DNA of 64,000 nt from Pseudanabaena sp. BC1403 (GCF_002914585.1 NZ_PDDM01000029.1:1-64000); one strand, 5' to 3'. Numbered from the stretch's first letter, positions 1 through 9,740 are shown. Notes: generated from the letters alone by a model not told the origin. Numbers and translations: made by a program.

Positions 1-115
1 GTTTCTGATATCTCCCTCCTGTTTCTATCCTTGCTTTTTTCCTATTCTAATTATTTTGCGCTTCTTTTTGGGAGCGGAATGTGGGTTCGAGCGTAAAAAT
101 GCCTATAAAAAATGT

Positions 116-1027
116 TCAAGAAGCTTTATGCACAATGGGCAAAATCAAAGTAATGAAGTAATACACCAATGGGGCAGTAAACACATAACTATCAGCGCGA
201 TCAAGAATTCCGCCATGTCCTGGCATAATCTGCCCCGAATCTTTGACTCCAGCATCACGTTTCATCATCGATTCAGTCAGATCTCCTAGCAACCCTGCAA
301 TACCGATCAATAATCCTAAAATTGCACCCAACAACCACCATTCCGCCCATCCCAGACTAAAAGCCCAGATAATTGCTGTCACACAACAGCAAAGCAACCC
401 TGCGATTGCACCTTCCACCGTTTTCTTGGGACTAATGTCAGAAAGTCTTGTGCGTCCAAATATCTTGCCAAATATATATGCGCCAACATCTGAAGCCCAA
501 ATGCAACAAAATGCCATCACTACATAAACGCTGCCTGAAGACACTGGAAAGGTAATTCGTAACCATGAAAGCTGTTCAATATTACGTAACTGATTAAAGA
601 AATCAAACTGGTGGAGGCGATCGCTAACTTCAAAGATGGTGCTATCGCCTAGCCCTCTAATCCTTACCCAAAAACTAGGCAAATAGCCACCATAAAACAA
701 CCCCAAAATCGAGGCGGAAATATCGGATATCGTGGCAATTCTGGTTTGAAACAGTAGATAAAAGCAAATAAAAGTTCCTGCGATCGGGATCACGGCATCC
801 GCAAGATCGACTCTCACTTGCGAAACGATGAGCAGTGCTAAACTAACAAAAATAGTGATCTTGCTGGCTGGGACAATTTCCTTGGCTCGTACCAATGCAA
901 AATATTCCATCTCACCAAAAATCACCAGCATAGCAAATGCGGCGGTGAACGCCCATCCACCTAGGGCGATCGCCGCTAGTACAAGAGGGACGACTAATAA
1001 AGCACTGATAATGCGAGTCCAATGCAT
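116..1027 (-). CDS. cdsA: Phosphatidate cytidylyltransferase
   Basis: Makes CDP-diacylglycerol from CTP and phosphatidic acid in the cytoplasmic membrane, the branch point for phosphatidylglycerol synthesis. The 303-residue product is a chain of hydrophobic segments, and the CdsA signature lies near residues 250-280: S..KRD....KDSG..PGHGG.LDR.DS, with the metal-binding Asp residues present. Length fits the family. The ATG at the right end is followed at once by MHWTRIISALL, a normal CdsA start. Transcribed leftward; nothing recognisable lies in bases 1-115 downstream of its stop. Confidence 0.96.
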   Translation of the reverse strand: MHWTRIISALLVVPLVLAAIALGGWAFTAAFAMLVIFGEMEYFALVRAKEIVPASKITIFVSLALLIVSQVRVDLADAVIPIAGTFICFYLLFQTRIATISDISASILGLFYGGYLPSFWVRIRGLGDSTIFEVSDRLHQFDFFNQLRNIEQLSWLRITFPVSSGSVYVVMAFCCIWASDVGAYIFGKIFGRTRLSDISPKKTVEGAIAGLLCCCVTAIIWAFSLGWAEWWLLGAILGLLIGIAGLLGDLTESMMKRDAGVKDSGQIMPGHGGILDRADSYVFTAPLVYYFITLILPIVHKAS

Positions 1028-1233
1028 GAAAATAGCACAACTGAGAAAGTGGATATGGGCAATTTACACAAAGCTAGACATTGTGCTACCTCAGAAGTAA
1101 ATATACTCCCATCAACAGTTGAAGCAACAAAATCGTTATGCAAATTTGCGAATTCTTGTGTTTTTGAGGATTTTGCCTACAGGCTTTGTCTGTAGATTGT
1201 ATATGCTATATCTGAAATACGACTGATTGTGAT

Positions 1234-1683
1234 ATGCCTAAAACCTATTACGCTGTACTCGGTGTCACTCCTTGGGCTAATGAAATCGATATTCGTCGAG
1301 CCTATAGAGATCTCAGCAAGCTCTACCACCCCGACACGACTCAATTGCCTAAAGATGATGCAGTTGAATATTTTCGACAAATTAATGAAGCTTATGCCAC
1401 ACTAAGTAATGCCGATCGCCGTAGTATCTACGATCGCAGTATTCAGTTTTCGCGATTTCAGTACACAGCAAATCAAACACCGAAAAACCTCCAAACCCAA
1501 GATGATGACGGTTTGCCCAGTGAGCGTCCATTATCTGGTGGTGAACTATTTGCACTCTTGTTAATTGGTGCTACGCTAGTTGCTTGTTTAGTGTTAGTTG
1601 TTTTAGTAGCATGGCTACGTGGCGATCGCCTTTTCCCCGAAGCGATCGCACCCATATCAACTTTTTGGCTTTACTTTCTATAA
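1234..1683 (+). CDS. J-domain protein with C-terminal membrane segment
   Basis: DnaJ-type co-chaperone expected to stimulate an Hsp70. The J domain fills residues 3-70 and carries the HPD motif at residues 32-34 (YHPDTTQ). There is no G/F region, zinc finger or substrate-binding domain. After a polar linker, residues about 103-128 form one strongly hydrophobic helix followed by a short tail, so the J domain is probably membrane-tethered. It lies 38 bases upstream of the DUF3143 gene in the same direction, a likely two-gene unit. Substrate unknown. Confidence 0.9.
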   Translation: MPKTYYAVLGVTPWANEIDIRRAYRDLSKLYHPDTTQLPKDDAVEYFRQINEAYATLSNADRRSIYDRSIQFSRFQYTANQTPKNLQTQDDDGLPSERPLSGGELFALLLIGATLVACLVLVVLVAWLRGDRLFPEAIAPISTFWLYFL

Positions 1684-1721
1684 ATCTCCCATCAATAATC
1701 ATTCCTATAAACTCGTCTACT

Positions 1722-1994
1722 ATGGCGCTTCCCTCTCCTGCTACACCACTCTACAATCACCCTTTGCCTGCACTTGAAGCATGGTTAGATGAGCAAGGAT
1801 GTTCACAAGATCAGTCAAATCCTAATGTCTGGCGCGTTACGCGATCGTCATGGCAAGCAGAAATTGTCATGGATATAGAAGATATTCGTGTGCGTTACAT
1901 TCAAGATGCTTATGGTGGAAAAGAAATTCAACGTGCATTTCCCTATTCACTCAGTCGCCAAGATGTTGAAGACGCAATTTTTACAGGCCCTTAG
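1722..1994 (+). CDS. DUF3143 family protein
   Basis: Small (90 aa) conserved cyanobacterial protein of unknown function. The body AWLDEQGCSQD, a WRVTRSSW stretch, then RVRYIQDAYGGKEIQRAFPYSLSR and DVE.AI matches what I remember of DUF3143. A longer open frame runs back to 1584 inside the J-domain gene, but the ATG at 1722 (MALPSPATPLYNHPLP) gives the family length and avoids that overlap. Probably cotranscribed with the J-domain gene. Confidence 0.82.
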   Translation: MALPSPATPLYNHPLPALEAWLDEQGCSQDQSNPNVWRVTRSSWQAEIVMDIEDIRVRYIQDAYGGKEIQRAFPYSLSRQDVEDAIFTGP

Positions 1995-2159
1995 CCAAAA
2001 ACATTAGCAATATTCTGAAAGTTTGTTAATATGTGATCAAGCAAGACAGGGAATCAATCTATGAATGATGAAACTATACATAAGTCATTTCATTAAGTAA
2101 TCTCATAGTCTTAGCTAAAGTTTTCCACCCTAACTTGATGTTTTTATTTTGGAGGTTCA

Positions 2160-3176
2160 TTGAGCAAGAATTATAATGTTGCCATTTTGGGAGCAACAGG
2201 CGCAGTTGGTACAGAGCTTTTGGCATTGCTGGAAGAAAGAAATTTTCCTTTAGGTAAGTTGAAACTTTTAGCTTCGGAGCGTTCGGCAGGTCAGTCGATT
2301 AAATTTGCTGGGGAAGACTTAATCATTGAAGCCGTCATCGAATCTTCTTTTGATGATATTGATATTGTTCTTGCTTCCGCAGGTGGCAGTATCTCTAAAA
2401 AATGGCTACCGATCGCTACCAAAGCAGGAGCAGTATCCATTGATAACTCCAGTGCTTTTCGGATGCATCCCGATGTGCCATTGATTGTGCCAGAAGTTAA
2501 TCCTGAAGCTGCCGCGCATCACAAGGGTATTATCGCTAACCCCAACTGCACGACAATTTTGATGGCTGTGGCAATATATCCACTACATCAGGTTCAGCCG
2601 ATCCAGCGTATTGTCGCCGCTACTTATCAGTCTGCAAGTGGCGCAGGCGCAAGAGCCATGGAAGAAGTAAAAGTACAGTCACAAGCAATTCTCAATGGTG
2701 AACCTGCTGTAACTGAGATTTTGCCCTATCCCCTCGCTTTTAACCTTTTCCCCCACAACTCGCCAATGACGGATAATTCCTATTGCGAGGAAGAGATGAA
2801 AATGGTCAATGAGACTCGCAAAATCTTTGGCGATTATGATATTCGGATCACGGCAACTTGTGTACGGGTTCCCGTATTGCGTGCGCATTCTGAAGCGATT
2901 AATCTAGAGTTTGCTCATCCCTTTAATCCAGACAAAGCTAGAGAGATTCTGGCTACAGCAGCTGGCGTAAGGTTGGTAGAAGACTTTAGCAAAAATTATT
3001 TCCCGATGCCCATTGATGCTAGTGGCAAAGATGAAGTTTTAGTAGGACGAATTCGTCAAGATATTTCTCACCCTAACGGTTTGGAATTATGGCTATGTGG
3101 CGATCAAATCCGTAAAGGAGCTGCATTGAATGCTGTTCAGATTGCCGAATTACTAATTGCCAAAGCTCTTATCTAA
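2160..3176 (+). CDS. asd: Aspartate-semialdehyde dehydrogenase
   Basis: NADPH-dependent reduction of aspartyl phosphate to aspartate semialdehyde, the entry to lysine, threonine and methionine synthesis. NADP-binding GATGAVG at residues 11-17, catalytic Cys130 in NPNCTT, and the substrate-binding RAHSEAI segment near residue 245 with the active-site His. 338 aa is normal. The start is TTG at 2160: a strong GGAGG at 2151-2155 precedes it and no in-frame ATG gives a complete Rossmann strand. dapA follows 52 bases later, so the two consecutive steps toward diaminopimelate are likely cotranscribed. Confidence 0.96.
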   Translation: MSKNYNVAILGATGAVGTELLALLEERNFPLGKLKLLASERSAGQSIKFAGEDLIIEAVIESSFDDIDIVLASAGGSISKKWLPIATKAGAVSIDNSSAFRMHPDVPLIVPEVNPEAAAHHKGIIANPNCTTILMAVAIYPLHQVQPIQRIVAATYQSASGAGARAMEEVKVQSQAILNGEPAVTEILPYPLAFNLFPHNSPMTDNSYCEEEMKMVNETRKIFGDYDIRITATCVRVPVLRAHSEAINLEFAHPFNPDKAREILATAAGVRLVEDFSKNYFPMPIDASGKDEVLVGRIRQDISHPNGLELWLCGDQIRKGAALNAVQIAELLIAKALI

Positions 3177-3228
3177 AAGTTTATCGACTTTTAATAAACT
3201 TTTAGCAAGCTTCTATTTATGAGAATCT

Positions 3229-4122
3229 ATGAGTGAAATCGATTTCGGGCGTTTACTAACGGCAATGATTACTCCCTTTGATATAGAAGGGAATGTTGAT
3301 TATGCGAAAGCAGAACAGCTTGCCATTCATTTGGTTGAGACAGGAACTGATACGATTGTCGTGTGCGGTACGACGGGTGAGTCACCAACTCTTAGTTGGG
3401 ATGAAGAATATAAATTGTTTTCGGTGCTACAACAGACGATCGCTGGTAAAGCGAAAATCATGGCAGGCACGGGATCTAATTCTACTTCAGAAGCAATCTC
3501 AGCTACCATAAAAGCCGCACATCTCGGATTAGATGGTACACTGCAAGTAACACCGTATTACAACAAGCCTCCGCAAGAGGGTTTATATCAACATTTTCGA
3601 GCGATTGCTGAAGCTGCGCCAGAGCTTCCGATTCTTCTCTATAATGTTCCTAGTCGCACGGGTTGCAAACTAGAACCTGAGACTGTTGCTAAGTTAGCCG
3701 AAATCTCTAATATTATTGGGATTAAGGAAGCAACAGGTGATTTAGATCAAGCTAGCCAAATTCGTGCCCTCACACCAGCCGAATTTTCGATCTATTCGGG
3801 TGATGACTCACTAACATTGCCATTAATGGCTGTGGGTGCAAAGGGAGTTGTCAGCGTTGCCTCGCATCTGGTTGGCACGCAACTGCAAGCAATGATGCAA
3901 TCCTTTGTCGCAGGTAAAGTGCAAGAAGCTTTGCAAATTCATATTCAGCTTTTTCCTTTGTTTAAGGCTTTGTTCTTAACCAGTAATCCTATTCCTCTCA
4001 AAGTGGCTTTGCGCTTGTTGGGGTTAGATACAGGCGTGGTGCGATCGCCTCTAGTGGCAGGTAATGCCGAACTCGAAGCCAAGCTGAAAGTTGTATTACA
4101 AGAAATTGGAATTATTGCTTAA
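3229..4122 (+). CDS. dapA: 4-hydroxy-tetrahydrodipicolinate synthase
   Basis: Condenses pyruvate with aspartate semialdehyde, the first committed step of lysine and meso-diaminopimelate synthesis. The 297-residue TIM barrel shows GTTGE at 47-51, Tyr138 in [10 protein letters not shown] and the Schiff-base Lys166 in IGIKEATGD. It uses the product of the asd gene just upstream. The ATG lies about 50 bases behind the asd stop; a weak GAGAA precedes it. Confidence 0.97.
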   Translation: MSEIDFGRLLTAMITPFDIEGNVDYAKAEQLAIHLVETGTDTIVVCGTTGESPTLSWDEEYKLFSVLQQTIAGKAKIMAGTGSNSTSEAISATIKAAHLGLDGTLQVTPYYNKPPQEGLYQHFRAIAEAAPELPILLYNVPSRTGCKLEPETVAKLAEISNIIGIKEATGDLDQASQIRALTPAEFSIYSGDDSLTLPLMAVGAKGVVSVASHLVGTQLQAMMQSFVAGKVQEALQIHIQLFPLFKALFLTSNPIPLKVALRLLGLDTGVVRSPLVAGNAELEAKLKVVLQEIGIIA

Positions 4123-4328
4123 CAAAGGTTGATAACTTCAGTCTAGAGACATAGAACTTGATTACTTCTGATAATGATGAACTTGTGGGGGGACTAAACC
4201 TTTCTAGTCATTCTATCTAGGTATTTATAACCGTAAAGTTTTCCATCACCAATTAAATTGAATTATTTTCAAGATTCAATTTTCTCGTTTTTTCCTTTTA
4301 CCTTTTTACCTTTTACTTACCAAACAAT

Positions 4329-6236
4329 ATGCCTACAACCAACACTCCTTCTCTCAAAATAATCGCTCTCGGTGGACTCCATGAAATCGGCAAAAACACA
4401 TGGGTGTTTGAATACAACGATGAAATCATGCTGCTTGATGGTGGTTTGTCTTTTCCTGACGACATGATGCCAGGTGTAAACGTCGTCTTGCCTGACATGA
4501 CTTATTTGCGAGAAAACAAGCATAAGATCAAGGGCATGATTGTCACCCACGGTCATGAAGATCATATCGGTGCGATTTCTTTCCATTTAAAGCAGTTTGA
4601 AATTCCTGTTATTTATGGCCCACGTTTAGCGATGGCGCTACTCGAAGATAAACTCCGTGAAGCTGGCGTACTAAATCGCACTGAATTGCGCAGAGTTATG
4701 CCTCGTGATGTTGTTCGTGTCGGTACTAACTTCTTTGTGGAGTTTATTCGTAACACTCACTCGATCGCGGATAGTTTCTCGATCGCTATTAATACACCTG
4801 CGGGGATGGTAATTCACTCTGGAGATTTCAAGATTGACCATACTCCCGTTGATGGTGAATTTTTTGATCTCGCTCGTCTAGCTGAACATGGCGAGAAAGG
4901 CGTATTGGCTTTGATTAGTGACTCCACTAATGCCGAACTTCCTGGGATTACTCCTTCGGAAAGAGCTGTATATCCTAACCTTGAGAAATACATCATGATG
5001 GCAAAGGGGCGTGTGATTATTACCACATTTGCTTCTTCAGTCCATCGTGTCAACATGATTTTGGACATTGCCGATAAGCAAGGTCGTGTGGTTGGTGTAG
5101 TTGGCCGATCGATGCTCAACGTCATTGCCCATGCCCGCAATCTTGGCTACATTAAGTGCCGCGATGACCTATTCCAACCTTTACAAAATCTCCGTCATTA
5201 TCGTGATGATCAAATTCTGATTTTGACTACAGGCTCTCAAGGTGAGTCGATGTCTGCCTTAACAAGAATGTCAAATTCTAGTCATAGACAATTGGAAGTA
5301 CGTCAAGGCGATACAGTGATTTTCTCGGCAAATCCGATTCCAGGTAACACGATTCCAGTTGTTCGTACCATTGACCGCTTGATAGCACTTGGTGCAAATG
5401 TAATCTATGGTAAGGACAAAGGTATCCATGTTTCGGGACATGGTTCTCAAGAAGAACACAAAATGATGTTGGCGCTTGTCCGTCCGAAGTTCTTCTTCCC
5501 TGCTCACGGTGAGTTGAGAATGCTCAAGCAGCACGCGAAGATGGCTGAAGCAATGGGTATACCTAGCGAAAATATCGTGATTGCCGAAAATGGTGATGTT
5601 GTTGAAGTTTGTCAAGATTATATGCGGATTGTCGATAAAGTTCCTTCTGGTGTCGAACTAGTTGATTCTTCTCGCGATGGCATGGTGAAGGGCGATGTAT
5701 TACGCGATCGCCAACAGATTTCTGGCGAAGGTATCTTCACGATCGCTGTATCTGTCGGTCTTGACGGTAAGCTCTCCACAAATCCTGACATTCAACTAAG
5801 TGGCGTGGTTCTACCGATGGAACATTCCCAAATTATTGCTTTAGTTGCTAAGGCGATCGATAATTCTTTGGCTAATTCTTGGGGTAACTATGCTCGCAAT
5901 GTCGGTTCTTTAGAAATTGATTGGATCGGTTTACGTGGTCAACTTGAGCGCGACCTCACTCGTGTCTTGCGTCAACAGATTCAAAGTAAGCCAATGATTG
6001 TATTCCTGTTGCAAACACCTCCCAATTCCACTCAATCCGCTCCTGCTCCTGCCGCAAAGCCTAATGCCTTAGGTGTGACCTTAAAATCAGGCAGCAATAA
6101 GGTTATTCCTAAAGTTGATCAAGAAAGTAGTAATGGTAATGGTAATGGTAATGGCGCTGCCATTGAAGCACCTGTCGCGACTGGTGCTGCTACAGCTAGC
6201 GTTGGCAGACGCAAGCGCACTGCTGCAACTGTTTAG
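4329..6236 (+). CDS. rnj: Ribonuclease J
   Basis: Zinc metallo-beta-lactamase ribonuclease with endo- and 5'-exonuclease activity in mRNA decay and rRNA maturation. The 635 aa contain the metal site THGHEDHIGA (His74, His76, Asp78, His79), a further H..DH-like set and the beta-CASP domain with PIPGN and SGHGS motifs. The C-terminal 60 residues are low-complexity: a Pro/Ala stretch, an Asn-Gly repeat encoded by tandem GGTAAT hexamers (about 6132-6154), then an Ala-rich basic tail RRKR. In cyanobacteria rnj commonly follows asd-dapA, as here. Confidence 0.97.
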   Translation: MPTTNTPSLKIIALGGLHEIGKNTWVFEYNDEIMLLDGGLSFPDDMMPGVNVVLPDMTYLRENKHKIKGMIVTHGHEDHIGAISFHLKQFEIPVIYGPRLAMALLEDKLREAGVLNRTELRRVMPRDVVRVGTNFFVEFIRNTHSIADSFSIAINTPAGMVIHSGDFKIDHTPVDGEFFDLARLAEHGEKGVLALISDSTNAELPGITPSERAVYPNLEKYIMMAKGRVIITTFASSVHRVNMILDIADKQGRVVGVVGRSMLNVIAHARNLGYIKCRDDLFQPLQNLRHYRDDQILILTTGSQGESMSALTRMSNSSHRQLEVRQGDTVIFSANPIPGNTIPVVRTIDRLIALGANVIYGKDKGIHVSGHGSQEEHKMMLALVRPKFFFPAHGELRMLKQHAKMAEAMGIPSENIVIAENGDVVEVCQDYMRIVDKVPSGVELVDSSRDGMVKGDVLRDRQQISGEGIFTIAVSVGLDGKLSTNPDIQLSGVVLPMEHSQIIALVAKAIDNSLANSWGNYARNVGSLEIDWIGLRGQLERDLTRVLRQQIQSKPMIVFLLQTPPNSTQSAPAPAAKPNALGVTLKSGSNKVIPKVDQESSNGNGNGNGAAIEAPVATGAATASVGRRKRTAATV

Positions 6237-6270
6237 ATAAAAGAAGATTTACTCGACGGGTAGTGATCTA

Positions 6271-6309
6271 GATCTAGGATGGGCGGTGAGAAGCTACCCA
6301 TCCTAGATC
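6271..6309. terminator. Hairpin downstream of RNase J
   Basis: Perfect 13-bp stem GATCTAGGATGGG / CCCATCCTAGATC with a 13-base loop, 35 bases after the rnj stop. It lacks a following T-run, so it may stabilise or process the mRNA 3' end rather than terminate intrinsically. Confidence 0.6.
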
Positions 6310-6371
6310 CAGAATCTCGTAATCTTTAGCACCAACACCCTACTCTGTGGGGTGATCCGTTGGGAAAATGA

Positions 6372-6593
6372 ATGAAGAAATCGGTTAAGGTCAAGCCTAA
6401 TTCTAAAAAGCAAGCCATTATCGAAGAGTTAGATGGAAGTCTGACGGTGCATTTAAAATCTCCACCCGTTGATGGCAAGGCCAATAAGGAATTAGTTGAA
6501 CTTTTAGCTAAAAAGTTCAACTTGCCAAAATCTCACATCACGATTCAATTGGGCTTATCTAGTCGAAACAAATTAGTAGAGATAAAAGAGTAA
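6372..6593 (+). CDS. DUF167 (YggU) family protein
   Basis: 73-residue protein of the YggU/DUF167 family: VKPNSKKQ near the start, then [26 protein letters not shown] and a basic C-terminal SRNKLVEI. The PVDGKAN core is the family hallmark. Structures are known but no function is established. A palindrome that includes its stop codon follows. Confidence 0.93.
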   Translation: MKKSVKVKPNSKKQAIIEELDGSLTVHLKSPPVDGKANKELVELLAKKFNLPKSHITIQLGLSSRNKLVEIKE

Positions 6594-6620
6594 AGGGAGC
6601 GCTTAGCGCTCCCTTTACTC
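6588..6620. terminator. Palindromic terminator overlapping the DUF167 stop codon
   Basis: Perfect 15-bp stem (GAGTAAAGGGAGCGC and its complement) with a TTA loop, followed by TTTAGATTT. The UAA stop at 6591-6593 lies inside the left arm, so the terminal codons of the gene are part of the hairpin. Confidence 0.8.
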
Positions 6621-6672
6621 TTTAGATTTGCTGTATATTGATCATGTTTAACCATCTTCGTGCTCTAAGCTC

Positions 6673-7272
6673 ATGTCAGAACCTATTTGGTCTTATGTCA
6701 CCCCCGGTATACCTGACGAATTATTCGATCGCTTACCAGGAATACCGATGAGCAAATGCGAGACGAGGCTATTAATTATCGGTCAGTTGCGTCTCAAAGC
6801 AGACTCGATACTGTGGGATATTGGAGCAGGTACTGGGACAATCCCCATTGAGACTGGGTTGCTCTGTCCTAAAGGGAAAATTGTCGCGATTGAACGCGAT
6901 GAAGATGTAGCGGGATTGATTGCCAAAAATTGCCAAAAATTTGGCGTAAATAATGTTGAGATTAAAATTGGCAGTGCACCAGAATGCCTGACAAGTATGT
7001 CAACAGATCCTGATCGCATTTGTATCGAGGGTGGGCGATCTGTATCAGAAATTCTGGAATATTGTTGGGAGCGTTTGCAAGATGAGGGCAGGGCGATCGC
7101 AACTACGAATAGTCTGGAAGGTTTATATGCAATTTCTGAAAGTTTTGCCAAACTACAAGCGCGAAACGTGGAAGTTGTGCAGTCTTCTGTGAACCGTTTA
7201 GAAACTCGTGGAAACCGTCAAGTCTTCGCGGCAGTTAGTCCCATGTTTATTATTAGCGGCGAAAAACTGTAA
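6673..7272 (+). CDS. cbiT: Cobalt-precorrin-6B C15-methyltransferase (decarboxylating)
   Basis: SAM-dependent methyltransferase of corrin ring synthesis that methylates C15 and decarboxylates the C12 acetate. 199 aa, the size of a stand-alone CbiT. WSYVTPGIPDELFDR at the N-terminus and the SAM-binding DIGAGTGTIPIE at residues 49-60 are characteristic; RICIEGGRSVSEIL is the later core. CbiE is not in the window. Its stop is immediately followed by a palindromic repeat shared with the convergent rpiA. Confidence 0.93.
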   Translation: MSEPIWSYVTPGIPDELFDRLPGIPMSKCETRLLIIGQLRLKADSILWDIGAGTGTIPIETGLLCPKGKIVAIERDEDVAGLIAKNCQKFGVNNVEIKIGSAPECLTSMSTDPDRICIEGGRSVSEILEYCWERLQDEGRAIATTNSLEGLYAISESFAKLQARNVEVVQSSVNRLETRGNRQVFAAVSPMFIISGEKL

Positions 7273-7541
7273 CCCCCTTTAATTCCCCCTTGCAAAGGAG
7301 GAAAACTAGAAATTTCGTTCCCTCCCCTTTGCAAGGGGCTACCGTGTACACACAAGTCTAACTGTCTACGTTTTGATTTATCTAAGCCCCCTAAATCCCC
7401 CAATTCTGGGGGACTTTGAAAGAAATTTATTTTCTTGTCCCCCCAGAATTGGGGGCTAGGGGGCGATTAATTGTTGACTTGACTGGGTTTTATGACTTGT
7501 GTGTACACCGTAGTTGCAAGGGGAGGGTGAGGGAGGGGTTA
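7273..7541. repeat. CCCCTTGCAA palindromic intergenic repeat, split by a MITE
   Basis: The left piece (7273-7338) and right piece (7514-7541) are parts of an imperfect inverted repeat: AACCCCC...CCCCTTGCAAAGGAGG on the left mirrors the CCCTTGCAA/GGGGAGGG...GGGGTT arms on the right. It fills the space between two convergent stop codons (cbiT and rpiA) and may once have been a bidirectional terminator of about 95 bases. It is interrupted by the element at 7339-7513. Confidence 0.7.
7339..7513. mobile_element. MITE-like element, 175 bp, 20-bp TIRs, 10-bp target duplication
   Basis: The ends CTACCGTGTACACACAAGTC (7339-7358) and the complement of 7494-7513 match at 19 of 20 positions. The element is bracketed by perfect direct repeats TTGCAAGGGG at 7329-7338 and 7514-7523, as expected of a target-site duplication. 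Inside is a second inverted repeat built on CCCCCAATTCTGGGGG. No open frame is present, so it would have moved in trans. A 10-bp duplication fits some IS4-like transposases, but no parent element is visible here. Confidence 0.85.
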
Positions 7542-8252
7542 AGAGATTTCGCGAATTTGGGGTTTTCCGTCTTTAAATTCACCAACTAAAATTAGATCGG
7601 TAACACCGACAAATAGACCATTCTCGACAACGCCAGGGATATTGTTCAAGGTTTTCTCAAGTTCGGCAGCATCTGCGATCGCATCAAAGGTGACATCTAA
7701 AACCATGTTGCCTTGATCTGTTATCACGGGGCCATCTTTCTTCACACCCATCCGCAGGTCAGGTTTGCCACCTAGCTTTTCTACAGCTCTGGTTACAGGA
7801 GAAACTGCCATCGGCAATACTTCGATTGGCACGGCAAAAGTCGAGCCGAGCTTATCGACCAATTTCGACTCATCAACAACAACGATAAACAGAGCCGCAA
7901 GTGAATCGACTACCTTCTCGCGGGTATGCGCTGCGCCACCACCTTTAATCAAAGTTTTATTGGGGTCAACCTCATCAGCACCATCGATTGCTACATCAAC
8001 GCGATCAACGTCATCAAGACTCCGAATCGGAATGCCATATTTTTTACCCAAGACTGAAGCTTGGAAAGAAGTGGGGATGCCGACAATATCGGTTAGTTCA
8101 CCCGCTGCAATGCGTCTTCCTAGCTCCTCGATCGCAAAGGCAGTAGTTGAGCCAGTACCTAAGCCAACCACCATGCCCGACTTCACCCGTTGCGCCGCTG
8201 CGATGCCAACTTCTTGTTTTAACTTTTTAATATCTTCAGCAGAAATACTCAT
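7539..8252 (-). CDS. rpiA: Ribose-5-phosphate isomerase A
   Basis: Interconverts ribose 5-phosphate and ribulose 5-phosphate in the Calvin cycle and pentose phosphate pathway. 237 aa; phosphate-binding GLGTGSTT near residue 31, DGADEVD near 88 and [12 protein letters not shown] near 101, containing the catalytic Asp and Lys of the family. ATG start at 8252 with no clear Shine-Dalgarno sequence. Convergent with cbiT. Confidence 0.97.
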   Translation of the reverse strand: MSISAEDIKKLKQEVGIAAAQRVKSGMVVGLGTGSTTAFAIEELGRRIAAGELTDIVGIPTSFQASVLGKKYGIPIRSLDDVDRVDVAIDGADEVDPNKTLIKGGGAAHTREKVVDSLAALFIVVVDESKLVDKLGSTFAVPIEVLPMAVSPVTRAVEKLGGKPDLRMGVKKDGPVITDQGNMVLDVTFDAIADAAELEKTLNNIPGVVENGLFVGVTDLILVGEFKDGKPQIREIS

Positions 8253-8605
8253 GGGAAATACTTATTTATAAACTTAAAAGTAGTAATTTTAATCCTATCG
8301 CACCCTGTGAACAGCAACAGAGAAACCGTGCAAACAAAATGTGCTATATGATACATTTGTATAATGTACTAATCCAAAAACAGTTACGCCGTATGGCTGA
8401 TTACACTGCTGACATTATTTAAGTTACAAGTAAAGTGGGGGCTTAAAGATTGACTTTTTATCTACTCCCTTCCCAGTCTACAAATACAAAGTAAAACCTA
8501 ATAATTAGTGGTGCAGCACTCTGCGCCGCACCACTAATTATTGGGTGGGAAGGTAGTAATTTCACAGAGATTGAATTCTTTTGTAATTTAAAATATCGCA
8601 ATTTT
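8253..8605. promoter_or_regulatory. Divergent region rpiA / BLUF cyclase 1 with a hairpin
   Basis: No gene seen. It must hold the rpiA promoter (leftward) and that of the first BLUF cyclase (rightward). At 8500-8542 there is a perfect 15-bp stem AATAATTAGTGGTGC / GCACCACTAATTATT around a 13-base loop, with no T-run after it. Bases 8588-8610, ending in the start codon region, are repeated exactly at 9741-9763 in front of the second cyclase. Confidence 0.6.
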
Positions 8606-9682
8606 ATGAAAAGGCTAACCTATATTAGTAAGTTTGCGCGATCGCTTACCAAAAAGGAAATTGAGAGCATTGGTAGTATTTCGCAAACAAATAACTCTAG
8701 AGAAGGTATTACAGGAGTTTTACTTTGCTGTAGTGGTATATTTTTTCAGATTTTAGAGGGGGAAGAAGATAGAATTGATGGCCTCTACAAAAAGATTTTA
8801 GAAGATGATCGCCACGATCAAATTTTGTGCCTAAAATCAGAACTAAACGTCTCGCAGCGAAGATTTCCAGATTGGTCAATGGAAGTAATCGTCCTTGATG
8901 AAAATAACGATATTTTGTTGCAACCAATTAAGATTTTGCTGCAAACTTTGGCAGACTCACAAACAATCTTAGCAAGCTATACGCAGTCGGGAGTTTTGCA
9001 AGCCATAGCGAATGGAATTAATCCACTTACACTAGTTCCTCGCTATACAGAAAAGATCATTTTCTTTGCTGATATTATTAGTTTTACAAGCATCACCGAA
9101 AAACTAGAGGTAACAGAGGTTGTCGATTTACTTAATCAATTTTTTACTATTTGTACTAAGGCGATCACATCTAGGGGTGGTGAAGTCACTAAATTTATTG
9201 GTGATTGTGTGATGGCATATTTTGACGGTGATCGAGCTGACGAATCTCTGCAAGCAAGTTTAGATATCCTTGCAGAACTAGAGATGCTCCGCAATCAAGC
9301 TCCAGCGAATAGTCCGTTACGAGTTCTCTATATAGGTATTGGCTTATCGAAAGGAACAGTATTAGAGGGGAATATCGGTTCCCAGACTAAAAAGGAATAC
9401 GCTGTTATCGGTGATGCTGTAAACGTTGCCTCAAGGATTGAAGCATTGACTAGACAATTAAATCGATTTTTGGTGTTTTCGTCGGCTGTACGTGAAGGCT
9501 TAAGTGATCGCTGGCAACCTGTGCGGCTGGGCGATTTTAAGGCGAAGGGAAAAGATGCGATCGTCGAGGTTTATTCGATTGATGATGTCTTAACTTTCCA
9601 AAAATCGGACTTTCAGAAGCTAAAACAAGAAATTAAGCAACATCTTGAATTAATTAGCACGCCAACCCCAGAGTTGGTATGA
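8606..9682 (+). CDS. BLUF photoactivated adenylate cyclase, copy 1
   Basis: Blue-light sensor fused to a class III nucleotidyl cyclase, 358 aa. The BLUF domain (1-100) has the flavin-network residues Tyr6, Asn30, Gln48, Trp90 and Met92. After a helical linker the cyclase domain (about 148-330) has metal-binding Asp156 (FADIISF) and Asp200 (FIGD), Lys196 (VTKFIGD) for base recognition, and transition-state Asn273 and Arg277 (AVNVASRIE). The base-recognition partner at residue 266 is Ala (EYAVIGD), whereas copy 2 and characterised adenylate cyclases of this type have Thr, so substrate preference or activity may differ. Architecture and length match the Oscillatoria OaPAC type. Tandem paralogue follows after 76 bases. 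Confidence 0.93.
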   Translation: MKRLTYISKFARSLTKKEIESIGSISQTNNSREGITGVLLCCSGIFFQILEGEEDRIDGLYKKILEDDRHDQILCLKSELNVSQRRFPDWSMEVIVLDENNDILLQPIKILLQTLADSQTILASYTQSGVLQAIANGINPLTLVPRYTEKIIFFADIISFTSITEKLEVTEVVDLLNQFFTICTKAITSRGGEVTKFIGDCVMAYFDGDRADESLQASLDILAELEMLRNQAPANSPLRVLYIGIGLSKGTVLEGNIGSQTKKEYAVIGDAVNVASRIEALTRQLNRFLVFSSAVREGLSDRWQPVRLGDFKAKGKDAIVEVYSIDDVLTFQKSDFQKLKQEIKQHLELISTPTPELV

Positions 9683-9740
9683 GCAAAGCAAAGCACTGTT
9701 TATCCTCCACGATCAATCGCGAATTAGCGATGAATATAAC

